Below are positions 27,048-35,432 of a stretch of 64,000 nucleotides of DNA, piece after piece. The position numbers and the translations under genes are program-made. Source of the stretch: Chitinophagaceae bacterium (lineage in GTDB: Bacteria; Bacteroidota; Bacteroidia; Chitinophagales; UBA10324); NCBI GenBank assembly GCA_016704325.1, contig JADJAG010000005.1, positions 248,001 to 312,000 on the forward strand. The letters run 5' to 3'. The stretch's first letter is position 1. The number at the start of each line of letters is the position of its first letter. The notes below the pieces were generated by a model. The model saw only the letters and a list, made by a program, of their open reading frames with translations, did not search any database and had not been told where the DNA came from.

Positions 27048-27089
27048 AAAAGTTTAGCGAATATTAAAGATAGAATATATCTATTTACT

Positions 27090-27449
27090 ATGAAAGCTAA
27101 TAAGTATCAGGACTTAATTGTTTGGCAGAAGGCAATGGATTTTGCGGAAAGGGTTTATGGATTGACAAAGAAGTTTCCTGCAGAGGAAAAATTTGGTTTA
27201 ACATCGCAATTGAACAGGTCATCAGTTTCAATTGCTTCAAATATTGCAGAAGGAGCGGGGAGAGATTCAAGTAAGGAATTTTCACAATTTTTATCCGTGG
27301 CAATGGGTTCCTGTTTTGAAGCAGAGACACAATTGCTTATGGCAAGAAGATTTGGTTTTGTAAAAGAGGACGAAACACAACTGCTGATTGAACAAACGTC
27401 AGAAATACAACGCATGCTTACCGGTCTGAAAAAATCATTACTTACTTAG
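27090..27449 (+). CDS. Four-helix bundle protein (23S rRNA intervening-sequence / S23 family)
   Basis: A 119-residue protein with the diagnostic pattern of the family: YQDLIVWQKAMDFAERVY (7-24), GLTSQLNRSSVSIASNIAEG (38-57), GRDSSKEFSQFLSVAMGSC and EAETQLLMARRFGF. Relatives are encoded in intervening sequences of 23S rRNA genes and, as Avd, in diversity-generating retroelements, where they form pentameric helical barrels that bind nucleic acid. No reverse transcriptase or 23S sequence is near. The gene lies between atpD and atpC, where no gene is expected, and is bracketed by inverted heptamer arrays. Its own biochemical role is unknown; mobility is inferred from context. Confidence 0.9.
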   Translation: MKANKYQDLIVWQKAMDFAERVYGLTKKFPAEEKFGLTSQLNRSSVSIASNIAEGAGRDSSKEFSQFLSVAMGSCFEAETQLLMARRFGFVKEDETQLLIEQTSEIQRMLTGLKKSLLT

Positions 27450-27455
27450 GACACT

Positions 27456-27490
27456 TATACTAACTACTTCCGACTAACTACTTCCGACTA
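27456..27490 (-). repeat. Heptamer tandem array, right border of the cassette (inverted)
   Basis: Five units on the minus strand (tagtcgg, aagtagt, tagtcgg, aagtagt, tagtata). It ends 2 bases before the atpC ATG, so no ribosome binding site other than array sequence precedes atpC. Bases 27466-27492 are identical, inverted, to 20911-20937. Confidence 0.85.
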
Positions 27491-27492
27491 TT

Positions 27493-27744
27493 ATGCAGCT
27501 CGACATCCTAACCCCAGAAAAAAGAATATTCAGCGGAGAAGCTGATGCAGTGTCATTTCCAGGAACTGCCGGTGCCTTCCAGGTATTGAATCACCATGCC
27601 CCTTTGATTTCATCATTGAAAGAAGGAAAAGTGAAAGTGCGGACAAAAAAGGAAGAGAAGCTGTTTACAATAAAAAGCGGTTTTGTAGAAGTCTTAAAAA
27701 ATAAAGTTACTGTACTGGTAGAAGGCGTAGAAGAAGTTAGCTAA
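27493..27744 (+). CDS. atpC: F1F0 ATP synthase subunit epsilon (short form)
   Basis: An 83-residue protein matching the N-terminal beta-sandwich of the epsilon subunit: MQLDILTPEKRIFSGEADAV, FPGTAGAFQVLNHHAPLISS and FTIKSGFVEVLKNKVTVLVE. The C-terminal helical hairpin that inhibits ATP hydrolysis in E. coli and Bacillus is absent, as is common in Bacteroidota, so regulation by that arm is not expected. The ATG follows a heptamer array directly. Confidence 0.93.
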   Translation: MQLDILTPEKRIFSGEADAVSFPGTAGAFQVLNHHAPLISSLKEGKVKVRTKKEEKLFTIKSGFVEVLKNKVTVLVEGVEEVS

Positions 27745-27768
27745 ACATCAATGACATTGCCGGATTAC

Positions 27769-27806
27769 GACGGAAGCCCTCTGCCAGGAGGGCTTCTGTC
27801 ATTTTA
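27769..27806 (+). terminator. Rho-independent-type terminator after atpC
   Basis: A 13-base-pair stem (27769-27781 with 27788-27800, one G-T pair) with core gaagccctc/gagggcttc and loop tgccag, followed by attttaa. It ends the atpD-cassette-atpC unit. Confidence 0.8.
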
Positions 27807-27844
27807 AGAATAACTGCTTCCAGCCCCCCATCATTTATCCAGAA

Positions 27845-27948
27845 CAGTTAAACAGTTAAACAGTTAAACAGTTAAACAGTTAAACAGTTAAACAATTAGA
27901 CAATTAAGCCATTCAACCATTCAACCATTCAACAATCCAACAACTCAA
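27845..27948. repeat. Octamer tandem array (cagttaaa grading into caattaga/ccattcaa)
   Basis: Thirteen 8-base units in unbroken register: six cagttaaa, then caattaga, caattaag, three ccattcaa, caatccaa, caactcaa. One array thus changes from one word to another without losing its period. It fills most of the gap between the atpC terminator and the act promoter; the remaining ~120 bases show only the promoter. Confidence 0.9.
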
Positions 27949-28073
27949 CCCAAACACCCTAAAAATTTCATTATAATAACTCAAAAATTTAGCAGTATTG
28001 TTTTTATTGTATCAATCGTGACAGCAGTGGTCATTTTTTTGTCAAATAATTACCTACGTAAGGGTTGGTAGTA

Positions 28074-28081
28074 TAAATTTG
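28074..28081 (+). promoter_or_regulatory. -7 promoter element TAnnTTTG for the act operon
   Basis: TAAATTTG, 22 bases before the actA ATG. The -33 box is not clear. It is the only exact match ahead of the long act/cox gene run until the SCO gene. Confidence 0.55.
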
Positions 28082-28103
28082 CCCACGCAAAAAATAAGTA
28101 CCT

Positions 28104-29330
28104 ATGAGGTCATTGCCATCCACGTGTGTCCGAATAATTTATACAAACAGGTTTCGCAAGTTTATAGCATCGATCTTCATACTTCTCTTCTTAGTTCCAT
28201 TTTCAGGTTATGCCGAGGTTTCAGCAACCGCGGGCGAGAAAGCATTCAAGCAATATTGTACTTCTTGTCACCAGGTAAATAATAAACTCGTAGGCCCTGC
28301 TCTTAAGGACATGCATACGAGAAGAACAGAAGAGTGGCTTATTAAATGGATACGTAATAATTCTGCATTGCGTGCAACAGGTGATAAGGACGCCTTGGCC
28401 ATCTACGAAGAGTACAACAAAAATGAGATGCCCTCTTTCCTCAGTTTTACGGATGACGACATCAAATCAATTATAGAGTATGTAAAGGTTCAAAGTGCAG
28501 CTCCGGCAACTCAGCCCGGCGCAGCACCCGGCACTGAAGGTGCACCTGCCGATCAACCTTCATTTTGGCTGTACATTGTAGTTGGTGTGCTGGTGGTAAT
28601 TACATTCCTCTTAATGCGCACCAATACGGTACTTAAGAGACTGGCATATGAAAAGATAGGAGAAGAACTACCGGAAGAAAGACCTTTGCTAAGCCGGCTA
28701 AAAACCAAACGCGCCATTGCCTTCTATGTGATTGCCGGTGTGTTTTTGTTGGGATTTACCCTGGCAGACAGTGCCATGCGGCTTGGTCGTTCCAAAAACT
28801 ATAAGCCGGTGCAGCCCATCGCATTTTCACATGAACTGCATGCAGGCATTAATCAGATCAATTGTCTTTACTGTCATTCAAGTGCCGAGAAAAGCAAAAT
28901 TGCCGGTATACCTCCGGTAAGTACCTGTATGAATTGCCATAAAGCTATTCAGCAAGGAGAAAGCGAGGCAGGAACTGCAGAAATACAGAAAATCTATGCT
29001 GCATTCGACAAAAATGAACCTATTGAATGGGTAAAGATTCACAACCTCCCTGATCATGTTTATTTCAATCACTCCCAGCACGTAGCTGTGGGAAAAATAG
29101 CATGTCAAACATGCCATGGACCGGTAGAAACGATGCCGGAACTTTACCAGTTCACGAGCTTATCCATGGGTTGGTGTATCAATTGCCACCGTCAAACCGA
29201 TGTGCAGTTCGGTTCCAATAACTACTACAGTATGTACACCGAGCTTCATGAAGATTTCAAAAGCGGAAAGATTGATAAGGTAACAGCTGAAATGATGGGC
29301 GGAACAGAATGTCAAAAATGTCACTATTGA
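28104..29330 (+). CDS. actA: Alternative complex III subunit ActA: multiheme cytochrome c with extra monoheme domain
   Basis: A 408-residue protein. Signal anchor about 18-36, then a monoheme cytochrome c domain with CTSCH (Cys52-His56) and ligand Met in NEMPSF. A membrane segment (FWLYIVVGVLVVITFLLM, about 154-171) and a second (AFYVIAGVFLLGFTLA) lead into a pentaheme domain with CLYCH, CMNCH, CQTCH, CINCH and CQKCH. Six heme sites in all. In alternative complex III the pentaheme chain carries electrons from the iron-sulfur part of ActB toward ActE and the oxidase. The start fits the -7 box 22 bases upstream. Confidence 0.92.
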   Translation: MRSLPSTCVRIIYTNRFRKFIASIFILLFLVPFSGYAEVSATAGEKAFKQYCTSCHQVNNKLVGPALKDMHTRRTEEWLIKWIRNNSALRATGDKDALAIYEEYNKNEMPSFLSFTDDDIKSIIEYVKVQSAAPATQPGAAPGTEGAPADQPSFWLYIVVGVLVVITFLLMRTNTVLKRLAYEKIGEELPEERPLLSRLKTKRAIAFYVIAGVFLLGFTLADSAMRLGRSKNYKPVQPIAFSHELHAGINQINCLYCHSSAEKSKIAGIPPVSTCMNCHKAIQQGESEAGTAEIQKIYAAFDKNEPIEWVKIHNLPDHVYFNHSQHVAVGKIACQTCHGPVETMPELYQFTSLSMGWCINCHRQTDVQFGSNNYYSMYTELHEDFKSGKIDKVTAEMMGGTECQKCHY

Positions 29331-29345
29331 TTTAGCGAAAATAAA

Positions 29346-32300
29346 TTGGGAATGGAACAAAAAAACTACTGGAAAGGACTTGAGGAGCTGCATGAAGATC
29401 CCGGGTTTCTGAAAGAGCGTGATAAAGAGTTTGCAGAAGAATTGCCTGTTGAAGAGATTTTCAATTCTTCAGTGGTCAATAAGCCTGCTAACCGCCGCGA
29501 CTTTCTGAAAATGCTGGGTTTCAGTGTGTCTGCAGCCACCTTAGCTGCCAGTTGCCGTATTCCGGTAAAGAAGGCAATTCCGTATGTGATAAAACCGGAA
29601 GAGATTATTCCCGGTGTGGCCAATTATTATGCATCTACCTTTTATGATGGCAATGATTATTGCCCGGTATTGGTGAAGACCCGTGACGGACGACCAATCA
29701 AGATCGAACCACTTACCAGCAAACACATCAGTGCCGATTCACCCAATCGCTACCTGTTCGGAGGAACCAGTGCAAGGGCGCAGGCATCCGTACTTTCTTT
29801 ATATGATAATTCCCGTCCTCAGCAACCAAGCATCACCGGTAAAAAAGCCACTTGGGAAATAGCAGATACGGAAATACGTAACAGGCTGATAGAAGCAAAG
29901 ACCAAAGGGGGCAGTATGGTTATTCTTACACCAACTTTGTTAAGTCCTTCTACCAAACAACTCATCGCTGATTTTATCATGGCATACCCTGCTGCAAAGC
30001 ATGTGGTTTATGATCCAATTTCCTATTCAGGAATCGCAATAGCTAATGAAAGAAATTACGGGAAGCATGTAGTACCAGGTTACCACTTTGAAAATGCCGG
30101 CGTGATCGTTTCAATCAATGCTGATTTTTTAGGTACCTGGATATCACCTGTAGAATATACCCGCCAGTACGTACAAAATCGCAAAGTCTCCGCAACGCAA
30201 ACGAAGATGAGCCGTCACTACCATCTTGAATCACGGCTTTCCTTAACAGGATCAAATGCGGATAAACGCGCAGTAATAAAGCCATCAGAAGAAGCTACGG
30301 CTGTAGTTGCTCTATACAATAAGATTGCAGGATTAACAGGCGCTGCAGCCTTAACCGGTGCACAGCTGACCGGTAAAGCGGAAAAAGTAATTGCACAGGC
30401 TGCCGAGGACCTCGTAGCCAGTAAAGGCAAAGGACTGGTGGTTGCAGGATCTAACGATCCAAATGTGCAGGTGGTTGTTAATGCCATCAATAACATGCTG
30501 GGCAGCTATGGAACTACCATTAGCCTGGGCAGGCATTCAAATACACATCAATCCAGCAATAAGGATATGCAGTTGCTGATGGATGATATGAATAAAGGTG
30601 CTATCAATACATTGATTGTTTACGGTGCCAATCCCGCATACGACCATGCTGATGCAAAAGGCTTTTCAGAAGCTATAAAGAAAGTGGAAACGACCATCTC
30701 GCTGAATGATCGCTCCGATGAAACATCAGCACTTTGCAGATATCATTGCCCTGATCACCATTACCTCGAAAGCTGGAATGATGCATCACCAAAAGCAGGA
30801 TTGTTTACGATGTGCCAACCTGTTATCTGGCCGTTGTTTCAGACACGTCAGGCACAGGACAGCTTGTTGCGCTGGATGGGAAATACAGATGATTATTACA
30901 CTTACATAAAGAATTACTGGGTAAAAAATGTCTACCCTTCTCAAAGTACTTACTCCGATTCTCAGTCTTTTTGGGATATGTGTGTTAAGGAAGGGGCATT
31001 CGAAATGGCTGTGGCTGAAGTGAATTCATCAAATGCATCTATTGATGCTGCCGCTGCTGCGAATGCATCGATGGCTGCCGCAGTTGCCGCCAAAGGACTG
31101 GAGCTCACGTTGTATGAAAAGGTAGCAATGGGTAATGGACGCTATGCGAACGTACCCTGGCTTCAGGAAATGCCCGACCCGATCTCAAAAGTTGTTTGGG
31201 ATAATTACCTCTGTGTTTCACCCAAATTCGCAAAAGAGAATGGATTGGTGATGGATGTGGTTGCACACACTACCGATATGGTAACGGTAACAGCCGGTAA
31301 AGTTTCCATTGATGTCCCTGTTTATATTCAACCCGGCCAGGGTGATACTTCTGTGGCACTTGCCCTGGGTTATGGACGTAACAAGTCAGGAAAAGCAGGT
31401 GATGGCGTAGGGCAAAATGCGTATCCGTTTGTAACTACTGCCGGTGATTCAACTGCCTACCATATTTCCGGTGTAACAATTACCAAGTTGAATAAGAAGT
31501 ATGAGATTGCCATGACGCAAACGCACTTCAGCTTTGAAGGTCGTGATGCAATCCAGGAAACTTCATTAAAGGAATACCAGAAGCATCCTGAAGAAGGCAT
31601 TGCCGAGAAAGAAGCTTTAAAGCATATGTGGGCGGAAACACTTTATCCCGAGCAGAAATTTCCGGGTGCCAAGTGGGGAATGGCTATTGATCTGAATTCC
31701 TGCATTGGCTGCGGCGCTTGTACTGTTGCCTGCCAGGCTGAAAATAATGTGCCTGTGGTAGGCAAAACAGAAGTAATGCGGGTGCATGAGATGTCATGGA
31801 TACGTATTGACCGCTATTATTCATTTCAAAGTGAACATGGTACAATTGATAAGGAGAAGGAGTATGACAATATAGAGGACTACCAGGATATACAGGTTGT
31901 GTTTCAACCCATGCTATGCCAGCATTGCGATAATGCGCCTTGCGAAAATGTGTGTCCGGTGAATGCAACCAATCACAGCAGCGAAGGCCTGAATCAAATG
32001 GCTTACAATCGTTGTATCGGTACTAGGTATTGCGCGAATAACTGCCCTTATAAAGTGCGTCGGTTCAACTGGCTGGATTATACCACTGCTGATGTATTCC
32101 CATGGAACGAACCATGGAAGGTTCCAACACTTGGTATCAAGGACACCGGCATGACAGATGCAATGACCAGGATGGTACTTAACCCTGATGTTACGGTAAG
32201 AGCACGTGGTGTAATGGAAAAATGCTCCTTCTGTGTACAACGTATACAGGAAGGTAAGCTGCATGCTAAAACGGAAGGCCGTCCATTGGTAGAAGGTGAT

Positions 32301-32525
32301 GTTAAATCTGCTTGCCAGACCGCTTGTCCGGCTGATGCGATCTCATTCGGTAACCTGAATGATGAAACCAGTAAAGTGCGCAAAGATCATGAAGATGGCC
32401 GGGCTTACTATACCCTTGCAGAATTGAATACCCGTCCTGCAATCGCATACATGAAAAAAGTAAGGAATACAGATGAACGCGTGCCTGGTGATAACAAGCC
32501 AAAGAAGGCCGCAGTACATCATTAG
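29346..32525 (+). CDS. actB: Alternative complex III subunit ActB: molybdopterin-oxidoreductase-like and iron-sulfur fusion
   Basis: A 1059-residue protein. An unusual internal twin-arginine signal follows a ~45-residue leader: NRRDFLKMLGF (Arg48-Arg49) and AATLAASC with Cys68 as probable lipidation site. Residues ~70-720 are the B1 domain, related to molybdopterin oxidoreductases but known to lack cofactor in this complex. The C-terminal B2 domain has four cysteine clusters: CIGCGACTVAC, CQHCDNAPCENVC, CIGTRYCANNC and CSFCVQRI with a later CQTAC, enough for four Fe-S centres. It takes electrons from menaquinol oxidised at ActC and passes them to the hemes of ActA. Confidence 0.95.
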   Translation: MGMEQKNYWKGLEELHEDPGFLKERDKEFAEELPVEEIFNSSVVNKPANRRDFLKMLGFSVSAATLAASCRIPVKKAIPYVIKPEEIIPGVANYYASTFYDGNDYCPVLVKTRDGRPIKIEPLTSKHISADSPNRYLFGGTSARAQASVLSLYDNSRPQQPSITGKKATWEIADTEIRNRLIEAKTKGGSMVILTPTLLSPSTKQLIADFIMAYPAAKHVVYDPISYSGIAIANERNYGKHVVPGYHFENAGVIVSINADFLGTWISPVEYTRQYVQNRKVSATQTKMSRHYHLESRLSLTGSNADKRAVIKPSEEATAVVALYNKIAGLTGAAALTGAQLTGKAEKVIAQAAEDLVASKGKGLVVAGSNDPNVQVVVNAINNMLGSYGTTISLGRHSNTHQSSNKDMQLLMDDMNKGAINTLIVYGANPAYDHADAKGFSEAIKKVETTISLNDRSDETSALCRYHCPDHHYLESWNDASPKAGLFTMCQPVIWPLFQTRQAQDSLLRWMGNTDDYYTYIKNYWVKNVYPSQSTYSDSQSFWDMCVKEGAFEMAVAEVNSSNASIDAAAAANASMAAAVAAKGLELTLYEKVAMGNGRYANVPWLQEMPDPISKVVWDNYLCVSPKFAKENGLVMDVVAHTTDMVTVTAGKVSIDVPVYIQPGQGDTSVALALGYGRNKSGKAGDGVGQNAYPFVTTAGDSTAYHISGVTITKLNKKYEIAMTQTHFSFEGRDAIQETSLKEYQKHPEEGIAEKEALKHMWAETLYPEQKFPGAKWGMAIDLNSCIGCGACTVACQAENNVPVVGKTEVMRVHEMSWIRIDRYYSFQSEHGTIDKEKEYDNIEDYQDIQVVFQPMLCQHCDNAPCENVCPVNATNHSSEGLNQMAYNRCIGTRYCANNCPYKVRRFNWLDYTTADVFPWNEPWKVPTLGIKDTGMTDAMTRMVLNPDVTVRARGVMEKCSFCVQRIQEGKLHAKTEGRPLVEGDVKSACQTACPADAISFGNLNDETSKVRKDHEDGRAYYTLAELNTRPAIAYMKKVRNTDERVPGDNKPKKAAVHH

Positions 32526-32634
32526 CAGGTTAATTTTAAAGTAACCCCGTTTAAAGAATCACTGTAGGGTTACTAAAGAGTAAAGGAGATAGAATTACCA
32601 AGAAGTCTTTTTTGTTGAGATAAAAAAATTATTC

Positions 32635-34059
32635 ATGCACGCAGAATCGTACCTCAGGCCGCCGCTGATTCAGGGAAACAAAACCTATCTTCAGATTACT
32701 GAAGATATCTCGCGCTCTGTGGAAGCAAAGCCTTCTCGCTCCTGGTGGATTGCAACAACTATTTCAGCTATTGTAATGACCTGGGGATTGATTTGCATCG
32801 CCTGGACTGTTTGGTTTGGAATAGGAACCTGGGGTTTAAACAGGACCATCGGCTGGGGTTGGGATATCACCAACTTTGTGTGGTGGATCGGTATCGGCCA
32901 TGCAGGAACACTCATCTCAGCAATTTTATTACTCTTCCGTCAGAAATGGCGCACCGGGGTAAACCGCGCTGCAGAAGCAATGACCATTTTCGCAGTTATT
33001 TGTGCGGCCTTATTCCCGGTATTTCACATGGGACGTGTATGGTTGGCATTCTATAACCTTCCTTACCCGAATACACGTGGTCCCCTTTGGCCGAATTTCA
33101 ATTCACCATTGATGTGGGACGTGTTCGCAATCTCCACTTATTTTACCGTATCGCTGATGTTTTGGTATACCGGTTTAATTCCCGATATCGCCACCATCCG
33201 CGACCGCGCAAAAACAAAAATTGCAAAGTGGTCATATGGACTGCTCAGTTTTGGCTGGGTAGGCTCTGCCAAACACTGGCAACGGCATGAAATGCTGTCA
33301 TTGGTGCTGGCAGGTATTTCGACACCACTGGTACTTTCAGTACATACCATTGTATCCTTTGACTTTGCCACTTCCGTAATTCCGGGCTGGCATACTACCA
33401 TCTTCCCTCCATACTTCGTTGCAGGTGCCATCTTCTCAGGTTTTGCAATGGTTTTAACACTCATGCTGATCACGCGCAAAGTGTTGAACCTCGAAGAGTA
33501 TATCACGCTTGATCATATTGAGTCGATGAATAAAATCATCGTACTCACCGGTTCCATAGTAGGTTGCGCGTATCTGACGGAGTTGTTTACTGCATGGTAT
33601 TCTCAAAATCCATATGAGCAATATGCTTTTGCCAACAGGGCATTGGGCCCTTACTGGTGGTCATATTGGGGTATGATGACTTGCAATGTAATTTCTCCGC
33701 AATTGTTTTGGGTACGTAAACTCAGGAGAAGCGTGTGGTTTACTTTCTTTATGTCCATCGTCATCAATTGCGGAATGTGGTTCGAACGATTTGTAATTAT
33801 TGTAACTTCTCTTCACCGCGACTATGTGCCATCATCATGGGCCATGTACTCACCAACATGGGTGGAAATCAGTATCTACGTAGGTTCCATTGGTCTTTTC
33901 TTTACTGCATTCCTGATTTTTGCGAAGACCATGCCGGTAATTGCCATGGCGGAAATCAGGCACATCATGAAAACATCCGGTGAAGCACAAAAGAAAGCGG
34001 CACTGGCAGAACACAAACATCACGGGCATGATACACATCCATTGCCAAATACCAATTAA
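32635..34059 (+). CDS. actC: Alternative complex III subunit ActC (NrfD-like integral membrane protein)
   Basis: A 474-residue protein with about ten membrane helices of the NrfD/PsrC family. Recognisable parts are WGWDITNFVWWIGIGHAGTL, NRAAEAMTIFAVICA, GRVWLAFYNLPYPN and HTIVSFDFATSVIPGWHTTIFPPYFVAGAI (quoted in part). The ActC/ActF pair forms the membrane core, and ActC holds the quinol-binding site next to the ActB 3Fe-4S cluster. The C-terminal 40 residues are soluble and His-rich. It is 109 bases after actB with no terminator seen. Confidence 0.94.
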   Translation: MHAESYLRPPLIQGNKTYLQITEDISRSVEAKPSRSWWIATTISAIVMTWGLICIAWTVWFGIGTWGLNRTIGWGWDITNFVWWIGIGHAGTLISAILLLFRQKWRTGVNRAAEAMTIFAVICAALFPVFHMGRVWLAFYNLPYPNTRGPLWPNFNSPLMWDVFAISTYFTVSLMFWYTGLIPDIATIRDRAKTKIAKWSYGLLSFGWVGSAKHWQRHEMLSLVLAGISTPLVLSVHTIVSFDFATSVIPGWHTTIFPPYFVAGAIFSGFAMVLTLMLITRKVLNLEEYITLDHIESMNKIIVLTGSIVGCAYLTELFTAWYSQNPYEQYAFANRALGPYWWSYWGMMTCNVISPQLFWVRKLRRSVWFTFFMSIVINCGMWFERFVIIVTSLHRDYVPSSWAMYSPTWVEISIYVGSIGLFFTAFLIFAKTMPVIAMAEIRHIMKTSGEAQKKAALAEHKHHGHDTHPLPNTN

Positions 34060-34080
34060 ACAAACTGAAACCTTGATTTC

Positions 34081-34614
34081 ATGAAAAGATATCTTCTGGG
34101 ATTGTTCGACGATGATGAGGTGCTCTTAAAAGCAGTTGATAAGATACGTGCGCACGATATTAAGATCCACGATGTAGTTACTCCATTTGCTGTGCATGGA
34201 CTTGATGAAAAACTTGGCTTGCGTGAATCTAAGTTACATGTGGGTGGATTTTTCGTCGGGCTCACCGGCCTTGCCATTGCCTTCTCTTTTATGACATGGG
34301 TATTCACTTCGAACTGGCCTATTGTATTTGGTGGCAAACCTCACTTTTCATTCCCTGCTTTTATTCCGATCATGTTTGAATTCACCGTGTTGTCAGCTTC
34401 CATCGGGATGACGGTTGCATTTCTTGCGCTTTGCCACCTTTATCCCGGGCGATTTCGCGAGCCGCTGGATCCAAGAACAACGAGCCATTTGTTTGGAATG
34501 GTTTTCAAAATTACTGATGAAACTACACAGGCAGAAAAGGAAAGAATTGCGCACCTGTTAAGAGAAGCCGGTGCTGTAGAAGTAAAAGAAAGAGAAATGC
34601 AAAAGCATTATTAG
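34081..34614 (+). CDS. actD: Alternative complex III subunit ActD (DUF3341)
   Basis: A 177-residue protein. The N-terminal soluble part (KRYLLGLFDDDEVLLKAVD, KIHDVVTPFAVHGLDE) and two membrane helices (about 57-78 and 95-120) match DUF3341. It is a structural membrane subunit of the complex with no cofactor. Its TAG stop overlaps a perfect AGGAGG sequence that leads into actE. Confidence 0.92.
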   Translation: MKRYLLGLFDDDEVLLKAVDKIRAHDIKIHDVVTPFAVHGLDEKLGLRESKLHVGGFFVGLTGLAIAFSFMTWVFTSNWPIVFGGKPHFSFPAFIPIMFEFTVLSASIGMTVAFLALCHLYPGRFREPLDPRTTSHLFGMVFKITDETTQAEKERIAHLLREAGAVEVKEREMQKHY

Positions 34615-34650
34615 GAGGTGATTACTACCAAAACGAATCAAAGCAACAGC

Positions 34651-35304
34651 ATGAAGGAACGATTCAATTTTAGAGGTGGAAGTTTGATGATGTTAGTTAC
34701 AGGTGTAGCTATCCTGCTGATTTCTTCCTGTTACTATCCGCGTACAAAACCCGGATGGGAATACATGCCGGATATGGCACACTCCATTGCCTATGAAACG
34801 TATACTGCCAACCCATTTTTCCCAGACAGTATTAATGCCATTCAGCCGGTTGCACGTACGATTCCAAGAGGTGTGTACATGCCATTTCACTATAGCGCCA
34901 ACATTTCAGGTTATGATTCTGCCGGATTATACCTTCGCTTTCCTTCCTGGTTAGGTGAAAAGGATTTGGAAGAAGGAAAGCGTTTATTCGGAATTAATTG
35001 TGCAGTGTGTCATGGTTATGGAGGATTGGGTAACGGATCTATCGTAGTGAATCCCAAGATCAAGAATCCGTATCCGCCGCCTCCTTCTTACTTTGCCGAT
35101 AACCTCATTAACCTGCCTGAAGGAAAAGCATATTACAGTGTGCATTACGGAAAAAATCTGATGGGCGCCTATTCAAAAACTTTGGATCATGACCAGGTGT
35201 GGAAGGTAGTGTATTATGTAAAATCGTTACAGAAACACCACCAGGATAGCATTACAGCAAAAGGTGCAACAGCAATTGCAATTGTGGATACAACAAAAAA
35301 GTGA
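34651..35304 (+). CDS. actE: Alternative complex III subunit ActE (monoheme cytochrome c lipoprotein)
   Basis: A 217-residue protein. The signal sequence ends in a lipobox, AILLISSC, so Cys should be lipid-modified. One heme site, CAVCHG, and a distal Met in the LMGAYSK region. ActE hands electrons from ActA to the oxidase or a soluble cytochrome. The ATG at 34651 is preferred over an in-frame GTG at 34618 because it opens the signal peptide. The GTG would add MITTKTNQSNS and sits inside an AGGAGGTGAT sequence, too close for that sequence to serve it. Confidence 0.88.
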   Translation: MKERFNFRGGSLMMLVTGVAILLISSCYYPRTKPGWEYMPDMAHSIAYETYTANPFFPDSINAIQPVARTIPRGVYMPFHYSANISGYDSAGLYLRFPSWLGEKDLEEGKRLFGINCAVCHGYGGLGNGSIVVNPKIKNPYPPPPSYFADNLINLPEGKAYYSVHYGKNLMGAYSKTLDHDQVWKVVYYVKSLQKHHQDSITAKGATAIAIVDTTKK

Positions 35305-35432
35305 AAACGAACCGGTGTAGCGTAATAGTCAGGTTTTTAGAAAGTTAAGTTTTCAATGATCACCGTACATCTTTTGCTTTTGATACGTGTATCAATAGAA
35401 TCGATTAAGGTAAATAGCAAACATTAAGCAAC

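Noticed and set aside
27090..27449. Diversity-generating retroelement (Avd) or 23S rRNA intervening sequence
   Set aside because: No reverse transcriptase, template/variable repeat pair or 23S rRNA sequence is near; only the protein family is shared.
26985..27492. Repeats around the four-helix-bundle gene as a CRISPR array
   Set aside because: Units are 7 bases and directly tandem with no spacers; no cas gene is present anywhere in the window.
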